NCBI GenBank assembly: GCA_012862575.1
Contig: BLSF01000057.1
Coordinates: 186,001 to 250,000 of the forward strand
Direction of reading: 5' to 3'
Length of the DNA stretch: 64,000 nucleotides
Source: Parietichytrium sp. I65-24A
Taxonomy: Eukaryota; Sar; Bigyra; Thraustochytrida; Thraustochytriidae
In this document: positions 13,401 through 19,876 of the stretch, one piece after another
Position numbering within the stretch: position 1 is the stretch's first letter
Layout: each line of letters opens with the position of its first letter
Program-made: the position numbers and the translations under genes
The notes under the pieces: generated by a model
Database searches by the model: none
Seen by the model: the letters and a program-made list of their open reading frames with translations, nothing else
Told to the model about the DNA's origin: nothing

Positions 13401-13937
13401 GTAGCCCTGTCCACCGTAACCTCCAAAAACCCACATTCGGTTCTCAATCACACTTGCGCTGTGGCCGCCTCGCGGAGGTGGGGCGAGCGCAGTCTTTGAA
13501 GGAAGGTGGTTCCCGCGAGGGGTGAACGAGCTGTCGTCGCCCAAGGGCATCGTCCAGGTCAGAGTGATGGTATCAAATACACAAACGTCGTTAAGCCTGT
13601 TGGTCGAGCTGTGGAACCCGCCAAAGACTACTAGAAATTTTCTGTCGTATACACAGGCGGAGTGCATCCAGCGAGGCACTGGATGCGTCTTTTCCGGTGT
13701 GTCAAAGGTAACCTGGTTCGATAAGTCTACCCATTCAAAATTCTGCTGCATCTTGAGCTGGAACAGCGAATTCGTCGGGCCAACAGGGTTAGTGGCATCG
13801 CAGCCCCCGAACAGGAACGCATTCGTGCCAATTATAGTGAACGAGTGTCCGGAACGTTTGGATGGCGCATCCCCGGTCACGTACGGCTTGGCCCATGACA
13901 GCTCACTCTCGGCCTTCTCGGCAGCACCTTCCACCAT
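1464..13937 (-). CDS. Axonemal outer-arm dynein heavy chain with Kelch, IPT and filamin domains
   Basis: One intronless frame encodes 4157 residues, a typical length for a dynein motor heavy chain. Six Kelch blades fill about residues 25-365 (RSGHSFTI, RWMHSACVYD, RGGHSASVIE, RTGHTASVVN, RWGHTACSVE and a last RSDTCFAYD), followed by an IPT/TIG domain (about 370-460) and a filamin-type Ig fold (about 475-590). The tail and linker follow. P-loops are visible for AAA1 (GPAGTGKTET, about 1390, with Walker B CFDEFN), AAA2 (GPPAAGKT, about 1675), AAA3 (GGAGCGKT, about 2014) and AAA4 (GVGGSGKQ, about 2366). Long charged coiled coils near 2620-2900 are the stalk, flanking the microtubule-binding tip. 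In green algae a Kelch propeller and Ig folds before the motor mark the outer-arm alpha heavy chain, so this chain probably powers ciliary beating. ATG at 13937 begins MVEGAAEKAES. The gene is divergent from the HEAT gene. No broken motif was seen. Confidence 0.95.
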   Translation of the reverse strand: MVEGAAEKAESELSWAKPYVTGDAPSKRSGHSFTIIGTNAFLFGGCDATNPVGPTNSLFQLKMQQNFEWVDLSNQVTFDTPEKTHPVPRWMHSACVYDRKFLVVFGGFHSSTNRLNDVCVFDTITLTWTMPLGDDSSFTPRGNHLPSKTALAPPPRGGHSASVIENRMWVFGGYGGQGYARRDFNDVYVLDLDGMEWLRVPQIKGVPPKPRTGHTASVVNDKIYVFGGWNAVEQFSDLCILDTSNLTWTTVETFTEPRWGHTACSVEAIPYWKVFYFGGCIGNISESKKAQGQFSNAVMVLDSGTDSIDRPVITGEVPCPRSDTCFAYDSKGSRLVLYGGWANQWLGDVYTLDVGCVVGPPYAIMGIYPTQGPITGGTELTIKGIDFVKDDKDPRIKVRFVTKRGGVMDVQAEYVDKETIVCVSPNFDQIANQDGEVEVDVRVAFKDDSFTTTFQKFKFLTVADAGACLAFGPGVLSGGCPGVGTSFVLHANDCNGELRSTGGDEFEVTIRNEDDQKINTVKLEDNEDGTYLIEYEVPAPGTYTIEVIYLGVFKDINGQRYDTGKSGQIRGSPFSIRFDADATRVANQMSGPLLKEAMERKYQHARKFVTSTRVQLEKAINPNYSKELASDVNALLAVKEKLFQMEHDRENIELDMDVFERVAQHLQRHHAVDSEKRLKDLAKLRTDWDSIVGSQNNMIAMANAAIKPFVQHHGAQTKDKILEYEASIVAYENDFKDGSKAPFYFWETGPDGALASLNETLETFEVRSKQTEEVRKLAHLFEFPELCENINSAMARISTQIEQMRTLWEVASDALTFFDESKATPWRNVQPEVLEDEAKKKGKALKSLHRDVRWTDAYHGLEREVKNFLVTCPLIAQLGSKDMRDRHWKSLKSLVGKDFTSPDLDDTLRLSEVLDLDLHEFAAEVEDIADQANKEAKMENALAKLEKNWNQIQWIQEPIPGLEGETVNLLKVSEEDFETLEADQLSVQGMMSSRFVDTFLEPYTSSEGVKCKGLRFWQKSLATISDVLSLLEDIQRTWSYLEPLFLQSEEVKRALPDDATRFKSIDEDVRKILGEAANAKLILKSCSKAGLLPNLEEVNQQLEVCKKSLVDFLETKRAMFPRFYFTSEADLLDILSNGSSPEKIMKHITKVFLATKTFELDGNNRATHWVSSVGKEVGTFQPPVPLTGKVEEYLQRALDGCRSSMQTNFEQSLARYSTQQRCEWLLNKSADQMSTDLAQISLLVAGVSYVSEVDAVFASIQSGNAGALQEYHAKQKQQLADLIQLTLQKLDKGDRQRVMCLITMDAHARDVIDKLIRENVISRGDFQWQSQLKQRVNSSGAPVVDICDASFSYGHEYLGNGPRLVITPLTDRIYVTATQALHLKMGCAPAGPAGTGKTETTKDLASALGKCCYVFNCAPEMDYRSMGNIFKGLAASGSWGCFDEFNRLIPEVLSVCTVQFKAVCDGIRGGSPSVTIEESSVQLDATCGVFITMNPGYLGRSELPEGLKALFRPITVMVPDLVLICENMLMAEGFVGAKELASKFYGLYSLCRELLSKQSHYDWGLRAVKSVLVVAGAFKRAEPELHEEDLLLRALRDFNIPKIVQQDEVIFYGLLNDLFPGRAPQRKLDNDLEEAVKEACTARELWPDSQFLLKVVQLEELLAIRHCVFIMGPPAAGKTECWRTLQRAHHIMGHKTTVRDINPKTQDASGLYGYISMATREWKDGLLSKTMRDLGNVPDSDPKWIVLDGDLDANWIESMNSVMDDNKMLTLASNERVPLHSHMRMIFEIRDLAYATPATTSRAGIIYLSTSSGSQWKSLIAAWVQRKEWEDHVKEALTGLFAKYIDVAIDEIQARRFKSIIAVEPCSMVSSFLSMLDSMISTNEQSLVINPADVRDATKSIEATFAFCAAWALGSAFSEVDGVDYRAEFSEWWRSTFKTVKFPSRETIFDYYLDAESDRLEMWKNSPYFYNVDFDPATMTMTNVTVPTPETAYVSFWMERMVHAERPMMLVGGAGCGKTAMVRGVLRNLNPAEHTSTTINFNFYTNAVALQRTMESCLEKKMGNTFGPPGQSNLIYFLDDLNLPEVDQYNTQDAIALLRQHIDYGHIYDRQKLVPKNIQNCQYLACMNHTAGSFSVNPRLQRHFVTFAIGFPGPTSLLTIYQTFLDGHLKNFDDNVKALSSNLINGALGIHTEVVNKFRKTAVNFHYEFNIRHLSNVFQGLLVAQPVEFSDPAKFVSLWLHESERVYGDRLVSADDLRKYKEIAAAQAKRRFPNFNMAKYFAVENADPLIFCHFAPGQNIHDKVYDQVNSMNALKQNLNQALQEYNEYNTTMNLVLFEDAVKHVCKISRIILNPGGHAMLVGVGGSGKQSLSRLAAHMCGYETSQIVITPTYSIADLKEDLKSLYARTGLKGSKVMFLFTDGQISDERFLVYINDLLASGKIPDLYTSEEIDTICQTVFNKVKVAGLPTDPASCFEYFIDTVRNNLHCVLCFSPVGDDFRNRARKFPALVNCTVIDWFQPWPQDALLSVGRTFLAGMDLDTPEVRAGIEQFMPFSYESVTRIAASYKEAEKRHVHTTPKSYLELLGLYTSLLTSKRAENRAGKQRLENGLSKLRETAEIVTQLERDLKGKLEEAEEKKAKAEAQAEEVERESEIVARESEAANVERAKCDKIAKEVQAIKDDAQKDLDAAEPLVKKALDALDTLNKKDLGECKSMSVPPKGVDDVFCAVMTLLAGVDPKIQVTKTGKPKNLSWDGAKKEMMGNVNEFLTRLKEFKEEVDAFRVPKTNWVNVRPLLQLEHFDAETIEKKNKAAGGIASWVINIVNYYDTIVGVEPKRQALTEAEQKLSSASDILEQVNAKVQELEKKLTRLKAELKEANEVKQAAINEVEGGQRKLNLAQRLTTALASENVRWASNIDEYESKFSSLTGDVLLAAAFISYIGPFSKEYRDRLLYEEWIPFLKKAAAGEPIPMSENLHPVSLLASPALVAAWQCDGLPHDSVSTDNGAITQFSARWPLIIDPQLQGTAWIQTMERNKPDVVSGAKEFTVMRMDDPKLVQALTRAIEKGESFFIENIASERIDAAIMPVVRRSTIIRGSKKLIKIGDTEVIFHPNFRLYLHTKLSNPHFPPEIQAECTLVNFMVTQKGLEEQLLSLVVRKERPDLAEQRAKVIQQQNRFTVRIKELEDNILASLANAEGDICSDVELIEGLETTKRTANEIAEKSLTAVETQKIIQEVSEKYRSVAARGSLLFFLMNSMYKLHSYYMYSLNAFVVIFLRGIDLVSEKKQAGGKTNMMDRLRAAARKVIVTVRFNWNEDLLTAGMRADENGSSFDLAELAKNSKESLENAESNLSDEEIAERCKVLERSITETVHGYLQRGLFDKDNLTIATQLCFKILLHEGALHPEHMKALVACRPSSDPGNMGPLAEWMPSHVWARLKGYEHIEGLETLGDDIMVDSDDWAVWYDQEKPEDSKLPGQYDGLPEFLKLLIFRAMRPDRMNDRLTAFVEDKIGTKYVERPSFDIEQTYMESSGSTPILFVLSPGVDASKWVENLRQKYEVKHYSSISMGQGQEALAESKLREHAEGGGWVMLENIHLMPSWLPRLESLLEELSQTAHSDFRCFLSAEPPAMPTWKNIPESLLQSCIKVCNEPPADLKSNLRGAWASFSEEKISSCSKPKEYQSCLFALSFFHSVVLGRRRFGPIGWSRPYSFSSGDLEVSASILESYISSNYTIPFDDLRYILGEIIYGGLITDFWDRRTCNAYLKEYLNSGLLCEQFPLAPGFMSPSPDASYKEIESYIDKQLPKESPALFGLSSNAEINYLTSSQKSLFESVSLLGFGGAEGPSSDNAKHAGGSTSVRQNLRDLLSKLPAVFDVAALNENAKALHQTEHAPFVVVCVQECMRMNTLISTMKESLEDLQKGLDGALNMSEPMEELSLALALNKVPLVWAKFAWPSLKPLTSWFTDLLKRVEQLRIWSADLVMPPSVWLPGLFNPSAFLTAIMQVTSRRSGVALDRCTIETHATTILDPSKLSGQTAPTEGAFIHGLFMEGARFSVDDDDDAAEIYQVNGVDCAGFIVPSKLKQVLGPMPVLYIRAVEVKPRWESTAVGYIRHEEGTYETPVYLTGRRGPDFVFLAPLRTRVPKSKWVLAGAAILLQTND

Positions 13938-15250
13938 ATTCGCTCACGTGCGCGCTTTCTGTTCCAAAGCTCGAAGAGATGCTTTGCCTTTTATCTTCCT
14001 TTCTGCCCCTCCTTCCTCGCTCCCTGTCTTTCCGCCTGTAAACAAACAACCCACTCCCCCCTTCGTCCCTGCCACGGAGCTTCTTTTTCTCCCCGCTTCC
14101 AGACTCTACCGCGAGGCCGGGCTCAAAGGAGTCAGAGGAGTCAGAAGTCAGAGGGTCAAAGGCGCGTGTTTTGCGGCTCTCTCTTTCTGTTCTTCGGGCT
14201 TGGTTTGTTGGCTACTTTGCCGTCTTGGCAGTCTTGGCCAAAGCGACGGCGGCTTGCAAACTTTTAACGCTCTTCCGTCGGTTTGTTCGCTGCGTTCGCT
14301 TTGTTCTTTCGCTCGGGCCTACCGCGAGTCATGCTCGACGCTACAGCTTATCAGCAATCAGTCAAATCAGTCAATCGTTTTGATTTTGAGATTGATTGAC
14401 TGTGAATGAACTTGAACGGAAGACCTTGGGCCTTGGGCGAAGAATGAATTAATTGCTGAGGAGGCCAACGTGGATTGATGAACCAGTCACTGAGAGAGTA
14501 GCAGGATGAACAGGTCACGCTAAGATCTGGTCACGGTGAGTTTCGTGATGACGGCCAAAAAGTCGTTAGTACGCGGCGGTAGCTTGTAAAAGCCTCAGGC
14601 TCCTTTGTGATCACTGTGAATTCCCTCGTTGGTTTACCGAGAGAGTTTTTAAGCTTTAAGTTAATTGAAAATTGAAAACTGTCGTTTCGAAAGAAGCAGT
14701 GCGTGCTCATCGGGTTTTGAGACTTTTGTCCCTTGAAAAGAAAATGATACCAGTAGTTCTTTGAGCGCTCTGTGACTGCGTCCTCCATCGTGAAAAGAGC
14801 GTACCACTGGTACTCCTATTATTTCAACATGCAAGCCCAATTCCTCGAGCAATACCAGTACCGTTACCTGTATATAGTAACATCGAGCTCAACGTTCACT
14901 GAACGAACGGTTATTCACCGCTATTTCGACACCCAGATTTCTCCTTTTCTGTTTTTCTCCTATTTTCTCACCTCCATTTCTCTCCCCCTCGCGCGGAATT
15001 ATCCAGAACAAAATGAACACACGCACCACATCTACACACCAGAGGTTGCCTACTCGCATCTCCGAGATCTCCGAGGACTACTCGAGTGCTACCTGCCCCA
15101 GTAGCAGTCCATCTCCGAAGGATATCTCCGTAGCGTCCTCGCGTACACTCGCGCACACTCGCGTACTCTACGCGTACGCTTTGCACGGAGGATAGAGAGA
15201 GGGGGCGAGACCGAGTGAAATTCCAGTAGGGCGGACTGAAGTCTGAAAAG
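13938..15250. other. Divergent intergenic region, dynein / HEAT gene
   Basis: This 1.3 kb spacer presumably holds both promoters. I see no convincing gene. It contains a 9-bp inverted repeat, CAGTCAATC at 14368-14376 and GATTGACTG at 14394-14402, about 430 bp before the dynein ATG. It also has short imperfect repeats of GTCAGAGG near 14129-14158 and of TACACTCGCG/CGTACTC near 15140-15180. Frames of up to 295 codons that cross this region on the plus strand run antisense into dynein and have no recognisable domain. Confidence 0.6.
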
Positions 15251-17443
15251 ATGGATCTGACGAGCGCGAAGCTGGCGTTGCGGTCGCTCGGGCGGCGAGG
15301 TGTCGGGGAAGCGAATGTTGCGAGCGGTAAGACTTTGTTGGAAGGCCTAGAGGAAAACCCTAGCACGGACGCGGACGCGGTGGTAGCGGCCGCTGTTTCG
15401 TTGCTGCGCGCGGACGAGTGGGAGAGCCGCGCCGCGGCGCTCTTGGCCGCAGGAGAGCTGTTGGGTCGCGAGGACCACGCGGCATGGACGCGGGAGCTGT
15501 GGGGAGCCGCCGCGGACGCAGTGGAGGTTAACCTGGAGCACACGGAGCCCAGAGTGCGCAGCTGCGTGGTGAAGGCGGTGCAGCAGCTTGCGAAAGTAGA
15601 CGGCCCTGCGTGCTGGGAGAGGTTCGGAGAGTTGCTGTGCGGAGTCGTGCAGAAGAGCTTCGAGATCGACGAGGAGGAGCGCATCAACACTCACAATGAA
15701 CTCGCGACCCAGCAGGCCAACAGGTCGGGATCAAAGACTTCGATCCCCGCGTTGGTGCACGAAACGATCGGCTGGAAGGCCCTGGAGACATCTATGCGAG
15801 GCTTGCAAGCGCTTATTAAGGGCTACGGCCCGGGTTTCGTTTTAGACGGCCACCTGGACTGGGGAAACAGGTACATTGTTGACCTTGTGTCAAACCGTGG
15901 CCTGAAGCACGAGAATCGGTATGTTCGCGAGGTGACCTACGATCTTTGTGCAGTCATCGCCTCTGCTGTGTGCGGTTCGACTGGAGGCAGGAGGAACGAG
16001 ATTACGGACTCCTTCGTTGGATCCATCGCTAAAGGGCTGCAAGACAACTGGTCTCAAGTACGCTTTGCTGCCAGCGTCGCCGCGCGAAACTTGGTGTTGG
16101 GCTTGAGTGCCGACGAGCGCGAGCCATATTACCCAGTCCTTATCCCTCGCATGTGCCTCAATCGCTATTATCTGGCAGAAGGTGTCAAACTGTACTCTCA
16201 AGAGACTTGGCGCAAAGCGTTTCCTGGGGAGGGCGAAGGCGTTGAGGTAGTTTGCCAGCAAGTAGAGCCAATTGTGGAGTACTACTGCGAGCAAAGCAGA
16301 GCAGATAACCACGGCGTGCGCGAGGCCGCGTGCTACTGCATCGCAGAGCTTTCTGCAAAGGTCTCACGTGAGTTTCTTGGCTCATCGGTGGACACCCTTC
16401 TTAAGGCTCTTATTGAGTGCTTTCGCGACGACAGCTGGCCAGTCCGAGACGCGGCTTGTGTAGCTAGCGGGCGTTTTGTGAGCAACTTCCCGGAGGAATC
16501 GAAACCCTCGCTTGACGAGCTTTTCACGCACTGGACGAATCACCTCTCGGACAACATCTGGTCGGTTCGCGAAGATTCCGCAATGGCGCTAGGCGAGGCG
16601 ATGATGGCGTTTCCCCAAGAGGGAGTTGACTTTGTGAAAAGTAAGATCGCTGAGTTGCTCAAGAAAGTGCACGAGGAAGAAGAAAATGCCCCTCTTCACG
16701 ATCATAGTCACGAGGGTGAGGGTGCAGATGCGTGCAGCGAAGTGGACAGTGGGGTACATGAGATTTCCGGGCAGCAAAGTGAAAAGCACGAAGGGCTGAC
16801 AATTCGGCCCCCAAACTCTCCAAGCATGTCATCGTTTCCGAGCTCCCCGAGATCCATGGCCGGAGCCGAGTCCCAGCCAAGGAGTATAGTGACTGGAATG
16901 CTCAGTGAATTGCACACCCCTAATGACCCTGCGGATCTTCGTCACACGAATCAGCAGCTCTTTTCCTGTGGCTCTCTCGCCCCCAAGCTGAAGAGACGTG
17001 GAGTTGGCTGTATGGATCACGGCTACACTCGTCCTAAGCGGAACTGGGAATACACAGATGGTGGCATTTACCTCCTTCGCGAATACGCAATGAGGTTTCC
17101 CAAAGACGTCGGGCCATTCATGGACGCCCTTTCTAATGTTTTGCGCTCCCAGAACGCTGAGATCGAACTGCATGTGACTTTGTGGAAGCAATTGATTCCC
17201 ATTGCAAAGGCCCTAGGCAAGCGCCCATTCAAACAACACCTGGAGCTGTTTTTGCCATCCTTAATCACAGATCTCACACACGACAATCAGCTTGTGACAA
17301 ATGCTGCAGCGGACTGTGTCGTGTTTCTGATGGATTTCCTGGGACAGAATATTTTTCGCGGTCGAGTGGAAGCAATGTTGAACGGGGAGCAGATGTGGCA
17401 CACAATATCAACTTCCCCTCTTGTACCGAATGCCCAGCCTTAA
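15251..17443 (+). CDS. HEAT/ARM-repeat protein of unknown function
   Basis: The 730-residue product is built of helical repeats with the HEAT signature of a Val-Arg after an aromatic turn: NRYVREVTYDLCA, WSQVRFAASVAA, NHGVREAACYCIAEL, WPVRDAACVASG and WSVREDSAMALGE. Repeats cover roughly residues 20-460. A polar, Ser/Pro-rich loop with an acidic start occupies about 470-570, then a second globular part (YTDGGIYLLREYAMRF, FMDALSNVL) runs to the end. Repeats of this kind form curved scaffolds for protein binding; no catalytic motif is visible. I do not recognise a named orthologue, although proteins of this layout occur in plants and protists. ATG at 15251 is the first in frame and follows a purine-rich leader. 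The stop lies 259 bp from the convergent TPR gene. Confidence 0.8.
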   Translation: MDLTSAKLALRSLGRRGVGEANVASGKTLLEGLEENPSTDADAVVAAAVSLLRADEWESRAAALLAAGELLGREDHAAWTRELWGAAADAVEVNLEHTEPRVRSCVVKAVQQLAKVDGPACWERFGELLCGVVQKSFEIDEEERINTHNELATQQANRSGSKTSIPALVHETIGWKALETSMRGLQALIKGYGPGFVLDGHLDWGNRYIVDLVSNRGLKHENRYVREVTYDLCAVIASAVCGSTGGRRNEITDSFVGSIAKGLQDNWSQVRFAASVAARNLVLGLSADEREPYYPVLIPRMCLNRYYLAEGVKLYSQETWRKAFPGEGEGVEVVCQQVEPIVEYYCEQSRADNHGVREAACYCIAELSAKVSREFLGSSVDTLLKALIECFRDDSWPVRDAACVASGRFVSNFPEESKPSLDELFTHWTNHLSDNIWSVREDSAMALGEAMMAFPQEGVDFVKSKIAELLKKVHEEEENAPLHDHSHEGEGADACSEVDSGVHEISGQQSEKHEGLTIRPPNSPSMSSFPSSPRSMAGAESQPRSIVTGMLSELHTPNDPADLRHTNQQLFSCGSLAPKLKRRGVGCMDHGYTRPKRNWEYTDGGIYLLREYAMRFPKDVGPFMDALSNVLRSQNAEIELHVTLWKQLIPIAKALGKRPFKQHLELFLPSLITDLTHDNQLVTNAAADCVVFLMDFLGQNIFRGRVEAMLNGEQMWHTISTSPLVPNAQP

Positions 17444-17702
17444 AGGCATATAAAGGAGACACGAAGCTGAGTACAGATCGTCTGCTGAGAACGCAACGAT
17501 GTGATGGTAATCACCCCAGCGCTTTCTGAGCCTCCCTTTCCAACCATATGTTTTTCTTTTGGTACACTCTTCTCGTTGTGTAAAATGTTTGCAGAGCGCG
17601 ATTGTTTTAACTATAAATTTGAGGTTGAGAGATATTCGTTTGCTTTACATTGAAATAAAGAAGAGAATGAATGCAAGAGAATATTCATTGAAACTGGTGA
17701 AC

Positions 17703-18872
17703 TTAAGAAATTGTGCACGAGTTCCTCATGGTGCCCATAATTCCTTGTTCTCGTTGGCGCTGAGCTTCTTCTGGCGTTGGAAGCTTCACAAAAGAGGCCA
17801 TGAACGCGCGCAGGCGCTGATATACTGGCTGAAGTGCTGGGACCCTTGAGATAAGTCCCCCAACCTTGGCATCCAAATCGCTAAAGACCTGTTTGATCTG
17901 AGGTGCGACCATGTACCTGATGCGCATAAAGTGCCAGTAGGCGAACACCATGAGAAAGCTTCTGTATGGAGTGAGTAGTTCCAACAAAAGCGTAATTCCA
18001 ATTGCAACTTCAAAACCTGCATTAAACTGCAAGACTCGCTCGTTGTAAGCCCTCCACTTGTCTGTAAGCGAAAGCGAGTTCCACTGATCCGGGGCTTTCC
18101 CAACAAATCGCGGAAGGACCACATTGTTCAGGGTTGGTGCAACCTTGGCGCAGAGCTGTGGCTGCTTCTCCATAAGCGTTTGAGCAACGTAACCTATCTC
18201 GGACATCAAATGCACAAGAAGGACAATCAGGCGCGGCTGATTTCCGAAAGAAAACAAAACGGCTGTCGCAGCATAGTGAGTCCGCCAATCAGGCACAATT
18301 CTCTGCATGTACTCCTGTGACATTGAAGGTTTACCATAAACCTGGTACAGTTCAACCATGTAGCAGGATGCTGCCGCAAGGAGAGCGTACGCAAACGCAT
18401 TCATCCCTCCCAGACCGACGGCGTAGAATATCGAGTTGATAATGAGGATCCCGCGCAGGCCTAGAAGAAACTTATCCAGGAAACCTGCAGAACCCTGTGC
18501 GCGCTGAGGGGTCGTTGAGCTTGCGCTCCAAGTTGTCCCCATCGCAGGCGGCGCAGATCCTCCGAGTTGGCTGCACTTTTCATACGCCTCTTTGGCCCTC
18601 TCGAGATCCCCCATTCCTTGATAGGCAGCGGCGATGCGACTAAATCCCTTCGCGAATTTCGGGGAGAGCTCGGTACAACGCACCCCGTCTGCAAGAGCCG
18701 CGGCCCACATTTCGCTTTTCGAGTACGCGGCCGAGCGATTGCTGTAGTAAATATGGTTGTTGCCATCCAGCTTGATTGCTTCCGTGTATAGATCGATCGC
18801 CTCACCGAAATCGGACGCCTTCATGCGCTCATTTCCTTGCTCCTTCAGTTTTTCCGCTTCAGCGTTCACCAT
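17703..18872 (-). CDS. TPR domain fused to TMEM33/Pom33-like membrane protein
   Basis: I take the start at ATG 18872 (MVNAEAEKLKEQGNERM), giving 389 residues. The same frame extends upstream to 18914. Residues about 3-105 form three TPR motifs of the HOP/SGT type: EQGNERMKASDFGEAIDLY, YYSNRSAAYSK and KFAKGFSRIAAAYQ. The residues that clamp the C-terminal carboxylate of Hsp70/Hsp90 (Lys and Asn of KxxxN, Asn of SNR, and Lys and Arg of KxxxR) are all present, so chaperone docking is likely. Residues from about 150 onward hold several hydrophobic segments (GILIINSIFYAVGLGG, AYALLAAASCYMVELY, IGITLLLELLTPYRSFLM) and the YWHFMRIRYM stretch, resembling TMEM33/Pom33 proteins of the ER and nuclear envelope. 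The membrane-family call is from memory and less certain than the TPR call. The stop faces the HEAT gene; the start is divergent from the coiled-coil gene. Confidence 0.75.
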   Translation of the reverse strand: MVNAEAEKLKEQGNERMKASDFGEAIDLYTEAIKLDGNNHIYYSNRSAAYSKSEMWAAALADGVRCTELSPKFAKGFSRIAAAYQGMGDLERAKEAYEKCSQLGGSAPPAMGTTWSASSTTPQRAQGSAGFLDKFLLGLRGILIINSIFYAVGLGGMNAFAYALLAAASCYMVELYQVYGKPSMSQEYMQRIVPDWRTHYAATAVLFSFGNQPRLIVLLVHLMSEIGYVAQTLMEKQPQLCAKVAPTLNNVVLPRFVGKAPDQWNSLSLTDKWRAYNERVLQFNAGFEVAIGITLLLELLTPYRSFLMVFAYWHFMRIRYMVAPQIKQVFSDLDAKVGGLISRVPALQPVYQRLRAFMASFVKLPTPEEAQRQREQGIMGTMRNSCTIS

Positions 18873-19356
18873 TTTGGCTCCAAAGCTCTCCTTGCTCCGG
18901 AGACGAAAGATCACCGAATCAAGTAAATAACCCTTTCTCTGTGCCAGGTAAGCCCTCGCCCCTGTGAGTTCCTCGCCACACTACTTTCCACGAGACGCCA
19001 GTGTGACTTTTACGGAGTCCCCAACGTCTGTGAACCCTCTCTCAGCCCTCTCTGATCTCTCTGTCAGTCAACCTGTTCCATCGCATCCCACACCTCACAC
19101 GTCACTAGCCCACTACTCCTCGTGCAAGAAATACTTACGGCACTTCTACCCCGAGCAGTAACCGGTCGCTATCACTGTCGGCGTTTATTCATCTGTTCTC
19201 TGTAAGGCTTTTAGGGGCTCCTATAGGAATCTATGGGGTGAGAAATAGATGGGAGAAGTGGGCGAGCGAGGCAGCGAGGTGGATGAGTTGTGGAGAGGAA
19301 GCGAGGAAGCGAGGAAGGAAGGAAGGAAGGGTGACTGGAGGAAGACGATAAGAAAG
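18873..19356. other. Divergent intergenic region, TPR gene / coiled-coil gene
   Basis: This 484 bp stretch separates two divergent start codons and should hold both promoters. Pyrimidine-rich sequence lies near 18970-19100. A purine-rich GGAA array lies at 19295-19330, only 26 bp before the coiled-coil gene's ATG. No gene is visible. Confidence 0.6.
19295..19330. repeat. GGAA-type purine microsatellite
   Basis: GAGGAAGC units pass into five GGAA units. The tract reads as open coding sequence upstream of ATG 19357, but its composition indicates a 5' leader and not protein. Confidence 0.85.
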
Positions 19357-19776
19357 ATGAGCGAATTTTGGGCAAAAACAAAATCCGGGCTCGCAGATGC
19401 CGCCGAAGCGAGCAAAAGAGCGGCGATGAGGACTAAAGCGAAGGCAGACTTGGAGTTGATGAAACGCAAGCTGGCCAAGCTCAAGCAAGACTTTGGAACG
19501 GAAGTATTTCCATTCTACCAAAGCGACAGATCCAAGGCGGACGCGATTTACGCCAACTACAAGGAAAAGGTGGAGGCTCTCGTCATGAGTATCCAGGCCA
19601 AGCAGCAAGAAATTACTGCCCTCGGCAAGAAACACTCTGCTGGAGAGCACCCCAACAACGCTGCGTATCAGCCCGCTCCTCCTCCTCCATCGGCTCCCGC
19701 TCAACAGCAAAGCTACACCGCTCAACAGAGCTCCACTAGCAACGGGAACGCGGGGCCAGAGTTTTATGAAATATAA
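19357..19776 (+). CDS. Small coiled-coil protein, function unknown
   Basis: The 139-residue product starts MSEFWAKTKSGLADAAEASK. Residues 1-90 are almost wholly helical and charged, with heptad-like spacing (LELMKRKLAKLKQDFG, ANYKEKVEALVMSIQAKQQEI). The last 45 residues are Pro-, Gln- and Ser-rich (PAPPPPSAPAQQQ) and end GPEFYEI. No signal peptide or membrane segment is present. I chose ATG 19357 and not the upstream in-frame extension from 19249, because that extension is low-complexity Glu/Arg translated from a purine repeat. I recall short protist proteins with a similar KTKSGLxxAAExxK start but know no function for them. The gene ends 100 bp from the convergent aldo/keto reductase. Confidence 0.65.
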   Translation: MSEFWAKTKSGLADAAEASKRAAMRTKAKADLELMKRKLAKLKQDFGTEVFPFYQSDRSKADAIYANYKEKVEALVMSIQAKQQEITALGKKHSAGEHPNNAAYQPAPPPPSAPAQQQSYTAQQSSTSNGNAGPEFYEI

Positions 19777-19876
19777 GTTCTGATCAAAATACTTCTCAAA
19801 GCATTCACTGTCAAATGTAAATGCACATACATTATATATATTCACTTCACATAAAAACCAACGATGTCTCCTTTGC

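Noticed and set aside
19249-19356. N-terminal extension of the coiled-coil protein
   Set aside because: The extension is translated purine repeat; the ATG at 19357 begins the conserved-looking part.
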